NCBI RefSeq assembly: GCF_900101265.1
Contig: NZ_FMZS01000001.1
Span: forward strand, 124,001 to 188,000
Origin: Massilia sp. PDC64
GTDB lineage: Bacteria > Pseudomonadota > Gammaproteobacteria > Burkholderiales > Burkholderiaceae_D
Direction: 5' to 3'
Length of the DNA: 64,000 nt
Part shown: positions 19,593-28,270 of the stretch, one piece after another
Layout: the number at the start of each line of letters is the position of its first letter
How positions within the stretch are numbered: position 1 is the first letter of the stretch
Made by a program: the position numbers and the translations under genes
The notes under the pieces: model-generated
Seen by the model: only the letters and a program-made list of their open reading frames with translations
Databases searched by the model: none
What the model was told of the DNA's origin: nothing

Positions 19593-20789
19593 ATGATTTC
19601 GTTCAAACAAGCTGCAACATTAGCTGATATTGAAGATGCCGCAGGATTACTAAAAACGGGGATAGAGGTTTCTGTTCGCGTTCCGACAACGCTTCGTCAT
19701 GGCGGAGGGTTCGGAATTTCTGTCGCACTAATACAGTTTTTTGCCACATGGGTTAGGTCAACTAATTCCAAACCCCTCCTCAAACTGCACTCATCAGCAG
19801 CAGCCTCAAATGGCATAGCGCATTTAGCACAAGAGCCACACGGGATGGCAGCGCTTTATTTTGCACCAGCGATCGAGAATTCAGTTCATGAAATCATCGC
19901 CACGAAAGAAGGCTTGGCTTATGCAATCCCACGGATCCATGCAATGCAGTCGGGTGATTACTTACAAACCATGCATGGGCGGGGAGTATTTCTCGCATGC
20001 TTTTCCGGAGCGAGTAACGAATACCTACTTCCATTTTATTCAAACAGCAATAACGGCACGCTTCGTGGACGCGAAGATTTTAGCCGACTGACCGAACAAA
20101 TCATGCGTGCGTGTGCTCCAAACGCTTTGCGAAAACTTGGCTCTAAACACATGCCTTCGGTTTCAAGCCTACTGTACGAGTTGTTTCGGAATACCGATGA
20201 GCATGCGAGAACAGACGAGCAGGGCAACCGCTATCATCGGAACATGCGAGGGCTAATTGCCAAATATATATCATATAGCGCAGATTCGTTATCAAGCGTA
20301 AACACTTCCGATAACGTACCTCAGAACCTTTTTTTGCTGCGGACCCTCGCGAATCAGGCACTCCATAAAGATACAAAAGGTGTTCAGCGCGCAACTGCCG
20401 ACTTGGCGTTTCTCGAAATCACTATTTTTGATACCGGCCCAGGTCTCGTTAAGCGTTGGCTCGCGAAAAACTCTCCAAATACAAAAATAGATGATATCGA
20501 CATTAGCGAAGAGGTACAGTACGTACAACAATGTTTTGAGCAGCATGCAACAACTAAAGACAGTTCGGTGAGCGGACATGGTCTAAGCCTTGTTCTTAGC
20601 TCGCTCAAGGATTTAAAAGCATTTCTTCGTCTTCGCACAGGACGAGTTTGCCTAATTCAAGATTTTTCATCATCCACCACGACATCAAAATTCCACCCAA
20701 AACATTGGCTAAAAGACCGTAACGCTCTCCCATATGTTGCAGGAGCCGCTTACTCTATCATTATTCCGTTGTCGCGAGGTGAGGCTTGA
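19593..20789 (+). CDS. GHKL-fold ATPase-domain protein, first gene of island module
   Basis: This is a 398-residue protein of no recognised named family, with a C-terminal GHKL (HATPase_c) ATP-binding domain. The N-box is YELFRNTDEHA (E196, N200, H204). The G1 box is FDTGPGL (D280-L285), the G2 box SGHGLSL (327-333), and the terminal strand AAYSIIIPL is typical of the fold. The N-terminal 180 residues contain VPTTLRHGGGFGISVALIQF and resemble no domain known to me. It has no histidine-kinase H-box, no transmembrane segment and no MutL/Hsp90 features. The gene overlaps the next by 4 bp, so the products probably act together. Codon use differs strongly from neighbours, indicating acquisition by transfer. 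Confidence 0.85.
   Translation: MISFKQAATLADIEDAAGLLKTGIEVSVRVPTTLRHGGGFGISVALIQFFATWVRSTNSKPLLKLHSSAAASNGIAHLAQEPHGMAALYFAPAIENSVHEIIATKEGLAYAIPRIHAMQSGDYLQTMHGRGVFLACFSGASNEYLLPFYSNSNNGTLRGREDFSRLTEQIMRACAPNALRKLGSKHMPSVSSLLYELFRNTDEHARTDEQGNRYHRNMRGLIAKYISYSADSLSSVNTSDNVPQNLFLLRTLANQALHKDTKGVQRATADLAFLEITIFDTGPGLVKRWLAKNSPNTKIDDIDISEEVQYVQQCFEQHATTKDSSVSGHGLSLVLSSLKDLKAFLRLRTGRVCLIQDFSSSTTTSKFHPKHWLKDRNALPYVAGAAYSIIIPLSRGEA
20776..20788 (+). promoter_or_regulatory. strong ribosome site deciding a TTG start
   Basis: GAGGTGAGG sits two bases before TTG at 20786. The TTG overlaps the TGA stop of the upstream gene (TTGA), which implies coupled translation of the two island genes. Confidence 0.7.
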
Positions 20790-23023
20790 ACAATTACTTC
20801 GCTTTTGACTGCGACATCTCACTTGAACGAGAGCCACAAAGAAACTTTCGCTTTTTATTTAAATCCCCGGGGGCTCTACGACATGGAGATCTCTCCGACG
20901 CCATCGAGGAAAGCGCTGCCGCCGTCCTCGCACCGGACGGCATAGCCATTGTTTGCATAGATGCTGAACACGCAGAGGTGTCTGCAGCGTTTCGTACCTC
21001 TCCCGCACTCAAACAAGCTGCAGATCGCTTAGGCACAAGGATCACTCTTTGTATATGCCAACTGGATTTAGCTGGCGACATTATTCTCAGGACCTCCCCA
21101 AAAAACCGAAGTAATGGAGACGCTGTAAAGCTCCGCCGTAACTCGAAGCGCATTTTTGAGTCCGGATTGAGATACCTGTTTTCGGCACATCACGTTTTAG
21201 TCACCGCGCCACCTGGATTCACTTTCGTTAAACCCTCTGGGGAACGCTCGCAATTCTTTATTAGGGCCGAGGACGCATTAACCGATGTTGAGAACGTGCA
21301 GTTCCTCAGCTATGCATTGCTTCATCGACTTAAGGCTCGACAAGAAGCATTAACGCAACCGATCGAGGTAATATGCATCGACACAATGGCAATTGCCTCT
21401 GTAGCTTATGCTTTGCGTGATCTATATTGCGCATTTTTCGCGGCTCCCAAACCGAGAGTTGTAAGTTTCCATTCCCACGATGGACTGGAAAGCTTCAATT
21501 TCCCAGCTTTCGGTACGTCGTTCTGCATTATTTCCGCCTCCTCTTCAATGCGAATGGAACGCATGTGGCGTGAACAAAGCCAATGTCATGCGACTGAAGT
21601 TGTGACCTTATTAACCTTCGTGGGCGCTTCAAATTCTGAGAATGCATTGTTCGCTTTAGAATACTCATCACCATCTACGGACGAAAATGATGGCTTACGT
21701 GACATACGCATGGCGGGTGAGCGTTTCGCGCCTGAAGACCTGAAGCCGAGGAAGGTATTACTGAGGAAAGAAAAACACAAATCTACAGATGCTGAACGTT
21801 TTGCAAAAGCATTTACTGGAACAGATCAGATTGTTGTACAAGGACGCTTACCAGTTTCAAATGCCAAAGTGCGCCCGGTTTTTGTCGATGGCAATCAAGT
21901 TGCAAACAATACCATGTTCGCGGCGTTTCTTTCGAAAATCTTAAAACAGAAAATTCCTGCCGCTATCGGAGCAATCGTCTGCCAAGATGACACAGCATCG
22001 CAAATAATCGCCTCAAAGTGCAGAAATTTCCTAAGAGTGAAACTCGCCTCCAGCACATTATTGCCGATAATTACACAATCCGAACTACAGGAGCGAGCTT
22101 CGGAAATTGATCCAGAAGGTGCGCTTTTAATAATTGCAGCGGTAGTTGGGAGAGGCAGTAAGTTACTCGCCATTAGCCGGGATTTACGTTCCATGCATTC
22201 TGGCGCACGAACTTACGTGATAGGAGCGCAGGTTGCCGAGACTCAAGCACAAATTACCTCATTAGCTGGCAACCTCCGGTATTCAGCTGAAGGCGCGCTT
22301 ATTCTAGTCGAAGTATTTTCGAAGGTTGCTGTTGGAGATACACTTGCAGCATCATACCGGCGTGAGCTCAAAGCACTTTCTGACCTTCAACTGGGTGATG
22401 CCGGTACCTTATTAAGCTATCGTAAAGAGAAGATTTCTGGCACCTCATCGGGAATGCACCGAAATCCACTTTTACCTTGTGGATCTTCCTTGTCAAATGA
22501 ATTGAAACTACGTCCCGACTTTGCCTACTGGGATTTTTCATATGCAGATCGAGAGTGGAATACGCCATCTGTATTAGCAACTGTAGCTGCAATGCTGCAG
22601 AATGCTCGGGAGTCGACTAAAATCGAGCCAGTATATCGTTTAGCAAGCGATGCATTTCAACAGGTTGTCTTAGATCCCGAGAATTTCGCCCGTTATAATG
22701 ACGGAGTAATTCAGGGGGCTTTGCTTAGGGCTGCTCGCCCGAGTGAACTGGACTATTCCTCGGAACCTGAATCAAGTCGGTATATGTTCGATTTAGTTTG
22801 CAAAATTTTGATCCAACACGATCAACCGCAAGGGGAAGCTGCACCAGAATTTGCTCTTGCCATAAGATGTGGAGTAATAAAATTCGCCCCTGAGCATCAT
22901 GTCGCTCTCGCTACTGTTGTTGGCCCAGCCCTGCAAGGAAATTCCTCCTTGAAAAAACTTCTGCGCCTGCTTCTGAATCTTGAGCAACCTGACGTCGAGT
23001 CATCATTGCCAATAGATTTTTAA
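20786..23023 (+). CDS. large protein with tandem degenerate phosphoribosyltransferase-like regions
   Basis: This 745-residue soluble protein has no family I can name. Two regions look like PRTase folds. The first has FVKPSGERSQFF (147-158), reminiscent of orotate PRTase, then IEVICIDTMAIASVAYALRD (193-212) and FCIISASSSMRMERM (246-260). The second has IPAAIGAIVCQDDTASQII (390-408) and ALLIIAAVVGRGSKLLAISR (446-465), which sits where a PRPP loop DDxxxTGxT would be. In both, the acidic pair of the PRPP loop is lost, so ligand binding without transfer chemistry is plausible. The C-terminal 150 residues are helical and unrecognised. It is coupled to the GHKL ATPase gene by a TTGA overlap. Confidence 0.75.
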   Translation: MNNYFAFDCDISLEREPQRNFRFLFKSPGALRHGDLSDAIEESAAAVLAPDGIAIVCIDAEHAEVSAAFRTSPALKQAADRLGTRITLCICQLDLAGDIILRTSPKNRSNGDAVKLRRNSKRIFESGLRYLFSAHHVLVTAPPGFTFVKPSGERSQFFIRAEDALTDVENVQFLSYALLHRLKARQEALTQPIEVICIDTMAIASVAYALRDLYCAFFAAPKPRVVSFHSHDGLESFNFPAFGTSFCIISASSSMRMERMWREQSQCHATEVVTLLTFVGASNSENALFALEYSSPSTDENDGLRDIRMAGERFAPEDLKPRKVLLRKEKHKSTDAERFAKAFTGTDQIVVQGRLPVSNAKVRPVFVDGNQVANNTMFAAFLSKILKQKIPAAIGAIVCQDDTASQIIASKCRNFLRVKLASSTLLPIITQSELQERASEIDPEGALLIIAAVVGRGSKLLAISRDLRSMHSGARTYVIGAQVAETQAQITSLAGNLRYSAEGALILVEVFSKVAVGDTLAASYRRELKALSDLQLGDAGTLLSYRKEKISGTSSGMHRNPLLPCGSSLSNELKLRPDFAYWDFSYADREWNTPSVLATVAAMLQNARESTKIEPVYRLASDAFQQVVLDPENFARYNDGVIQGALLRAARPSELDYSSEPESSRYMFDLVCKILIQHDQPQGEAAPEFALAIRCGVIKFAPEHHVALATVVGPALQGNSSLKKLLRLLLNLEQPDVESSLPIDF

Positions 23024-23128
23024 CTAAATCACTTGACGCTGCTTGCCTTCAAGTAGGAAAGTCTGCAGTGGTCTGAACGGTGCGGTTTACATCGCAGGTC
23101 TGTAGCACAAGTTCTGATCTTCCTCTCC

Positions 23129-23158
23129 ACGTCGCCCCTGCCTCAGCCGGGGCGACGT
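23129..23158. terminator. hairpin at right edge of the island
   Basis: ACGTCGCCCC and GGGGCGACGT form a perfect 10-bp stem with a 10-base loop, 106 bp after the island's last stop. The G+C content matches the host chromosome rather than the island. It resembles dispersed palindromes of such genomes and may act as a terminator. Confidence 0.5.
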
Positions 23159-23300
23159 TCTCGCTTTCAGATCGTTTCCAAGTCGAACTGAACGCATCCT
23201 CCAGGCATCTTCGCTTAACGCACACGAAACGAAAAATCGCGTCCGTACAACCTGTGATATGTTTTATCGCTGATGCATACCAGGCTGTCGACGGATCGAT

Positions 23301-24302
23301 ATGAGCTTTCCCAACGAAACCGTAGTTCCCGACAAGGTTGCGGTCGGCCCGATAGAACCGCCCCTGCTGTCGCTCGTCGTGCCGTTCTACAACGAGCAGG
23401 AGATGATCCCGCACTTCTTCAGCGGCGTGATTCCGGAACTGGAACGCATTCCGAACATCCGCTTCGAGATCCTGTGCGTGAACGACGGCAGCCGCGACCG
23501 TACGCTCGAATCCCTCATCGCCTACGCCCACGCGGATGCGCGCGTGCGTGTCGTCGATCTCACGCGTAATTTCGGCAAGGAAGCGGCGCTGACGGCCGCC
23601 ATCTTCGAAGCGCGAGGCGACCTCATCGTGCCGTTCGATGCCGATTTGCAAGACCCGCCCGACGTCATCGGCAAGCTGGTCGAGAAATGGCGCGAAGGCT
23701 ACGACGTCGTGCTGGCCAAGCGGGCGGACCGCGAGTCCGATTCGCTGCTGAAAAAGTGGACCGCGCAGTTCTTCTACCGCATCCACAACGACATGGCCGA
23801 CCTGCCGATCCCGGAAAACGTCGGCGATTTCCGCCTGTTCACCCGTAACGTCGCCAACGCCCTGAAGACGCTGCCGGAATCGTGCCGCTTCATGAAGGGG
23901 CTGTTCGCGTGGGTCGGATTCAAGACGGCCGTCGTCGAGTACAAGCGTGCGCCGCGCGCGGCGGGTAAAACGAAATTTTCCGGCTGGAAGCTGTGGAATT
24001 TCGCGCTCGAGGGCATCACCAGTTTTTCCACGCTGCCGCTGCGCATCTGGACCTACCTCGGCGTCTCCGTGGCGATCTTCGCGCTGACGCGCGCCGTCTG
24101 GCTCGTCATCCGCACGATCCTGTACGGCGTCGACGTGCCCGGCTACGCGTCGCTGGCGACGGCGATCCTGCTGCTCGGCGGCATCCAGCTGATCGGCATC
24201 GGCGTGCTCGGCGAATACGTGGGCCGCATCTACCTCGAATCGAAGGGGCGGCCCGTGTACCTCGTGCGCAAGCGCTACGAAAAGGCGATGGCCCATGCCT
24301 GA
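23301..24302 (+). CDS. GtrB/DPM1-like family 2 glycosyltransferase
   Basis: This 333-residue inner-membrane enzyme transfers a sugar from a nucleotide donor to undecaprenyl phosphate on the cytoplasmic face. Family 2 motifs LSLVVPFYNEQEMIPHFF, CVNDGSRDRT and FDADLQDPPDVI are intact. Two C-terminal membrane helices (about 248-270 and 285-310) match the GtrB/DPM1 group. It overlaps the next gene (GtrA family) by 8 bp, and an ArnT-like transferase follows. The operon resembles a three-gene O-antigen or lipid-A glycosylation cassette. Confidence 0.92.
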   Translation: MSFPNETVVPDKVAVGPIEPPLLSLVVPFYNEQEMIPHFFSGVIPELERIPNIRFEILCVNDGSRDRTLESLIAYAHADARVRVVDLTRNFGKEAALTAAIFEARGDLIVPFDADLQDPPDVIGKLVEKWREGYDVVLAKRADRESDSLLKKWTAQFFYRIHNDMADLPIPENVGDFRLFTRNVANALKTLPESCRFMKGLFAWVGFKTAVVEYKRAPRAAGKTKFSGWKLWNFALEGITSFSTLPLRIWTYLGVSVAIFALTRAVWLVIRTILYGVDVPGYASLATAILLLGGIQLIGIGVLGEYVGRIYLESKGRPVYLVRKRYEKAMAHA

Positions 24303-24702
24303 GCGCGGCGGCCTGGGCCGCTTCCTGGTGTATGCCGCGGTGGGCGCCGCCGGGACGGCCGGGCATTACGCCTTCCTGCTCACGGCCGTCTCGCTCGGCG
24401 TGCTGGCGCCCGTGCCGGCGTCGGTCATCGGCGCCCTGGTCGGCGCCGTCATCAACTTCGTGCTGAACGCGGTCGTCACGTTCCGCGGCCACGCGCATTC
24501 GCATCTTGCTTGGGGCACGGCCGCGCGCTTCTTCGCGACGGCCGGCGTGGCGGCTGCCCTCAACGGCGCCGCGATGGCCGTGCTCGTAAACGGCGTGCGC
24601 CTCGACTATCGCCTGGCGCAAGTTCTCGTGACGGGCACGCTGCTGTGCGCCACCTATGTCGTCAACTCGCTATGGACATTTCAAGCCAGCAAAGCCCGCT
24701 GA
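24295..24702 (+). CDS. GtrA family flippase-like membrane protein
   Basis: This 135-residue protein with four predicted membrane helices is of the GtrA family, thought to flip undecaprenyl-phosphate-linked sugars made by GtrB. The FLVYAAVGAAGTAGHYAFLL start and the ALVGAVINFVLNAVVTFRG segment are typical of the family. It overlaps the flanking genes at both ends (8 and 31 bp). Confidence 0.9.
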   Translation: MPERGGLGRFLVYAAVGAAGTAGHYAFLLTAVSLGVLAPVPASVIGALVGAVINFVLNAVVTFRGHAHSHLAWGTAARFFATAGVAAALNGAAMAVLVNGVRLDYRLAQVLVTGTLLCATYVVNSLWTFQASKAR

Positions 24703-26234
24703 CGCCGTTCCCGGCGGCCGCGCCGGTCGGGCGTGACGTACCGCAGGCCCGCTTCTGGACGCTGGCCCTGCTTGTGACGGGCCTCGCCCTGCTGCTCCGG
24801 TTGCCCACGCTGGCCGGCCGCTCGCTGTGGCTGGACGAAACGTACAGCGCCTGGTTCGCCGCCGTCCCGCTGCACGAACTGTGGACGAGCGTGCCCCTGT
24901 ACGAGACGCATCCCCCGTTCTACTACACCCTGCTCAAGGGCTGGATCGCGCTGTTCGGCACGCACGAGGCGGCGCTGCGCAGCCTGTCCGTCCTCGCCAG
25001 CGTGCTGACCGTATTCGCGCTGCCGGCCTGCGCGCGCTGGGCGCGGCTCGGGACCAAAGCGGAGCGCGTCGCGCTGCTGGCCGCCCTGTTCCTCGCCGTG
25101 AACGCGGCCAGCATCCAGTACGCGCAGCAGGCCAGGCCATACGCGCTCCAGGCATTGGCCGGATCGCTGGCCGTGTTCTTTGCGAGCATGCTCGTGCTGT
25201 CCTTCGTGCGCCCGGGTGAGGATGGGCGACGGTGGTCGTGGATCATCGGCCTCGCCGTCAGCGCCGGCCTGACGATGTGGCTGCACAACACGGGCGTGTT
25301 CGCCGCGCTGGGCTTGTGGACGGGGATGACGGTCGCGCTGCTGGCAAGCACGCCCGGTCCGCGCCGCCCGCAGATCCTGGCCGTCGGCCTGGCCGGCGTC
25401 GGCGCGCTGCTCGTGTGGTCGCCATTCATCCCGATGCTGATCAGGCAGAACGCGGCGATGGCGCACCTGTCGTACTGGATCCGTTTTACGCCCCGTAACA
25501 TCACTGCGGCCTGGACCGTCATCAGCGGCGGCCAGGTGCTGCACTATCCCGTCGCGCTGCTCGTGCTGCTCGGGTTCGCGTGGCTGTGGAAACGCGCGCG
25601 CGCCCATTTCTGGCTGCTCGCGTGCGTGCTCGCGCTGCCGATCCTCGCGCTTGCCGGCTACAGTTATTTCGTGAAGCCCGTGTTCCTGTCGCGCCTGTTC
25701 CTGTGGCTCGGGCCGCTGGGGATGGTGTTGACGGCGCTGGGTGTCGCGCGCCTGCCGTCGCGCTGGCGCCTGCCCGCCGTCGCCATCGTGCTGGCGCTGT
25801 CCGCGTATGCGGTGCTGGGCTTTTATCGCTCGCACACGGAAGACTGGCGCGGGATGCTGGCGCAGGTGGCGCGCGACAGCCGGCCGGGCGACGTCGTGCT
25901 CGCGTTCCCGAACGAGGTGCAGATGCCCGTCACTTATTACATGAAGACGGGGCCGGCCGTCGCCTACCTGCCGGGCCCCTTCCCCGCGCTGCACCTGCCG
26001 CGCACGTACACGGGCAATTCCGGCGCGCCGAACATCGCGCCCGAGGACGTGGCGCGGATCCGCGCGCTGACGGCCAGGCATCCGCGCGTGTGGCTGATCG
26101 AGCGGCTGGCGAAGCTGTACGATTCGGACGGGATCGTGATGAAGGAACTGGGGAGCCGCTATCGGCTGGTAAAAACCATCGAAGGGAACGGGGCGAACAT
26201 CCGCCTGTACGAAGCTGTCACGCCGGGAAGGTGA
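24672..26234 (+). CDS. ArnT/PMT-like polyprenyl-sugar glycosyltransferase
   Basis: This 520-residue integral membrane protein has about 11-12 helices. The first periplasmic loop LWLDETYSAWFAAVPLHELW contains the acidic DE motif of GT-C (GT39/GT83) enzymes, which use polyprenyl-phosphate sugars as donors. YETHPPFYYTLLKGWIALFG and YAQQARPYALQ are further family motifs. It is the third gene of the GtrB-GtrA-GT-C operon and is the likely final transferase, acting on lipopolysaccharide or a protein in the periplasm. The start at 24672 lies inside the GtrA gene. It runs 17 bp into the convergent kinase gene. Confidence 0.9.
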   Translation: MDISSQQSPLTPFPAAAPVGRDVPQARFWTLALLVTGLALLLRLPTLAGRSLWLDETYSAWFAAVPLHELWTSVPLYETHPPFYYTLLKGWIALFGTHEAALRSLSVLASVLTVFALPACARWARLGTKAERVALLAALFLAVNAASIQYAQQARPYALQALAGSLAVFFASMLVLSFVRPGEDGRRWSWIIGLAVSAGLTMWLHNTGVFAALGLWTGMTVALLASTPGPRRPQILAVGLAGVGALLVWSPFIPMLIRQNAAMAHLSYWIRFTPRNITAAWTVISGGQVLHYPVALLVLLGFAWLWKRARAHFWLLACVLALPILALAGYSYFVKPVFLSRLFLWLGPLGMVLTALGVARLPSRWRLPAVAIVLALSAYAVLGFYRSHTEDWRGMLAQVARDSRPGDVVLAFPNEVQMPVTYYMKTGPAVAYLPGPFPALHLPRTYTGNSGAPNIAPEDVARIRALTARHPRVWLIERLAKLYDSDGIVMKELGSRYRLVKTIEGNGANIRLYEAVTPGR

Positions 26235-27546
26235 CGGTGGCTTCGAGCCCGCCCAGGCGCTTCGATTCGCCCAGCGCCAGGGTCGCCCCATGCCGCTCCG
26301 CGATCGACTTGATGATCGCGAGACCGAGCCCGCTGCCCTTCGCGTCGCTGCCCGGCACGCGGTAGAAGCGGTCGAACACGCGCTCGCGTTCCGCCGGCGG
26401 AATGCCCGGCCCGCTGTCTTCCACGGTCACGGTCACGCCGCGGTTTTCCGCCACCACCGACACGTCGACCGTGCCGCCCTCCGGCGTGTACTTGATCGCA
26501 TTGTCGATGAGGTTGCGGAGCAGGATCATCAACGCGTCCGGCTGTCCTTCCACGTCGGCGCTGTCCGCACGCTGCATGCCGAGGTCGATCTGCTTCGCGG
26601 CCGCGACGCTCGCCAGCTCCGCGACGGCCCGTTTGGCCGCGCCGGCGATGTCGACCGGCTGGCGCGGCGCACCGCCCGCCACGCTCGCTTCCTGGCGCGC
26701 CAGCACGAGCAGCTGCTCGACGAGGCGCGTCGCCCGTTCGATGCCGGCCGTCAGGCGGGCGACGGCGACGCGCTTCGCGTCCGGGCTGTCCGAGCGCTCC
26801 AGGCTCTGCACCTGCAGCTTCAGGGCGGCCAGCGGCGTGCGCAGCTCGTGCGCGGCGTCGGCGACGAAATGCTGCTGGGCGTCGAACGCCGTGCGCACGC
26901 GGCCGAACAGCAGGTTCAGTTCCTGCACGAGCGGGCGCACCTCGTCCGGCAGGCCGGCCTCGGACACGGGCGACAGATCGTCCGCCTGGCGCGACGCCAC
27001 CTGCTTGCGCACACGCGCGACGGGTTCCAGCGAGCCGCTGACGACCCACCACACGACGAGCATCAGGATCGGCATCATGACGGCGATCGGGCCCAGCGTG
27101 CGCAGCGCGAGGTTACTGGCCATGCTGCGCCGCACGGCGAGATCCTGCGCGACCTGCACGGTCTGGTTGTCGGTCTGGATCGAGAAGATGCGATACGTGG
27201 TGCCGTTCGCGCGCACGTTGGAAAATCCCAGCACGGCGCGCTGCGGCAGGTGCGCGTGCGACGCGCTGCGGAACACGCGCACGCCGTCCGGCGACCACAC
27301 CTGCACGACGAGGTCGTCGTTGCCGCTGATGGGGGTATCGGCGTTCGCATCCTCGGTGCTCGTCAGCGGCACGCGCGAACGCAGCGACAGCGCCATCTGC
27401 TGCATGTGGTAGTCGAAGATCTGGTCGGCGTCGTTCAGCGCCGTGCGATACGCGATGGAGGCCTGCGCGACGGCCGCGATGGTGATCGCCGCCAGCAGGA
27501 ACCACAACAATCGCCCGCGCAGGGAATGCGTCACCCTGACTTTCAT
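26218..27546 (-). CDS. two-component sensor histidine kinase
   Basis: This 442-residue inner-membrane kinase is of the QseC/TctE type. Helices lie at about 11-30 and 151-170 and flank a periplasmic domain of about 120 residues. The phosphoacceptor is H233 in DAAHELRTPLA. ATP-binding boxes LRNLIDNAIKYTPEGG, VEDSGPGIPP and GSGLGLAI are intact. It follows the response regulator by 10 bp and is third in an operon with the DegP-like protease. That suggests sensing of envelope stress, though the ligand is not visible. Confidence 0.94.
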   Translation of the reverse strand: MKVRVTHSLRGRLLWFLLAAITIAAVAQASIAYRTALNDADQIFDYHMQQMALSLRSRVPLTSTEDANADTPISGNDDLVVQVWSPDGVRVFRSASHAHLPQRAVLGFSNVRANGTTYRIFSIQTDNQTVQVAQDLAVRRSMASNLALRTLGPIAVMMPILMLVVWWVVSGSLEPVARVRKQVASRQADDLSPVSEAGLPDEVRPLVQELNLLFGRVRTAFDAQQHFVADAAHELRTPLAALKLQVQSLERSDSPDAKRVAVARLTAGIERATRLVEQLLVLARQEASVAGGAPRQPVDIAGAAKRAVAELASVAAAKQIDLGMQRADSADVEGQPDALMILLRNLIDNAIKYTPEGGTVDVSVVAENRGVTVTVEDSGPGIPPAERERVFDRFYRVPGSDAKGSGLGLAIIKSIAERHGATLALGESKRLGGLEATVTFPA

Positions 27547-27556
27547 AAGGCTGCCT

Positions 27557-28219
27557 TCACACCTTCGGGACCATGTAGCCCACGCCGCGCACGTTCTGGA
27601 TCAAGTCGCTGCCCAGCTTCTTGCGCAGGCCGTGGATATAAACCTCGACGGCATTGCTGGACACTTCGTCGCGCCAGCTGTACAGCTTTTCCTCGAGCTG
27701 GGCGCGCGACAGCACGGCGCCGGGACGCGCGACGAGCGCTTCCAGCACGGCCCATTCGCGCGCCGACAGCACGACGGGCTGGCCGTCGACCAGCACTTCG
27801 CGCGTGGCGGGATTCACGGAGATGTTCTTGTATTCGAACACGGGTTCGGCGCGCCCGGCGGCGCGGCGCAGCAGCGCGCGGATGCGCGCCAGCAGTTCGT
27901 CGAGATCGTAGGGTTTGAGGACGTAGTCGTCCGCGCCGGCGTCGAGCCCGGCGATACGCTGGGCGACGGCGTCGCGCGCCGTGGCGACCAGCACCGGGGT
28001 GCGGTCCTTGCGGGCACGCATCGCGCGCAGCACCTCGAGCCCGTCCTTGCGGGGCAGGCCGAGGTCCAGAACGACGAGGTCGTAGTTCTGGTTCTGCATC
28101 AGGGCCGTGTCGGCCATCTCGCCGTCCTTGACCCAATCGACGGCGTAGTGCTCGGCCCTCAACAGGTCGAGCACTACTTCGCCGATCATCGTATCGTCTT
28201 CCACCAGCAGCAGCCGCAT
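27557..28219 (-). CDS. OmpR-family response regulator
   Basis: This 220-residue protein has a receiver domain (acidic pair E7-D8-D9 region, phosphoacceptor D52 in VVLDLGLP, conserved KP in VLKPYD) and a winged-helix DNA-binding domain ending HGLRKKLGSDLIQNVRGVGY. The start is set at 28219 (MRLLLVEDD), because an upstream ATG at 28264 adds 15 residues that do not belong to the receiver fold. It is the partner of the kinase downstream and lies 51 bp after the protease gene. Confidence 0.95.
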   Translation of the reverse strand: MRLLLVEDDTMIGEVVLDLLRAEHYAVDWVKDGEMADTALMQNQNYDLVVLDLGLPRKDGLEVLRAMRARKDRTPVLVATARDAVAQRIAGLDAGADDYVLKPYDLDELLARIRALLRRAAGRAEPVFEYKNISVNPATREVLVDGQPVVLSAREWAVLEALVARPGAVLSRAQLEEKLYSWRDEVSSNAVEVYIHGLRKKLGSDLIQNVRGVGYMVPKV

Positions 28220-28270
28220 CCAATCCCCCGATTCTTTGAAACCAGTGCCGATATCAGACTTCACGATCCA

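Larger units (their letters stand above)
19383..23120. other. AT-rich island carrying a two-gene GHKL/PRTase-like module
   Basis: Base and codon use change abruptly after the hairpin at 19345-19382 and return to high G+C near the hairpin at 23129. Within it, codons such as TTA, ATA, AAA and CAA are common, while flanking genes nearly lack them. No integrase, transposase, tRNA or clear direct repeats flank it. The non-coding 19383-19592 holds only the promoter region; 23024-23120 holds nothing recognised. Confidence 0.8.

Noticed and set aside
20036..20638. Small minus-strand frames inside the GHKL gene considered as an antitoxin
   Set aside because: They overlap conserved ATP-binding boxes of the plus-strand gene and lack ribosome sites or motifs.
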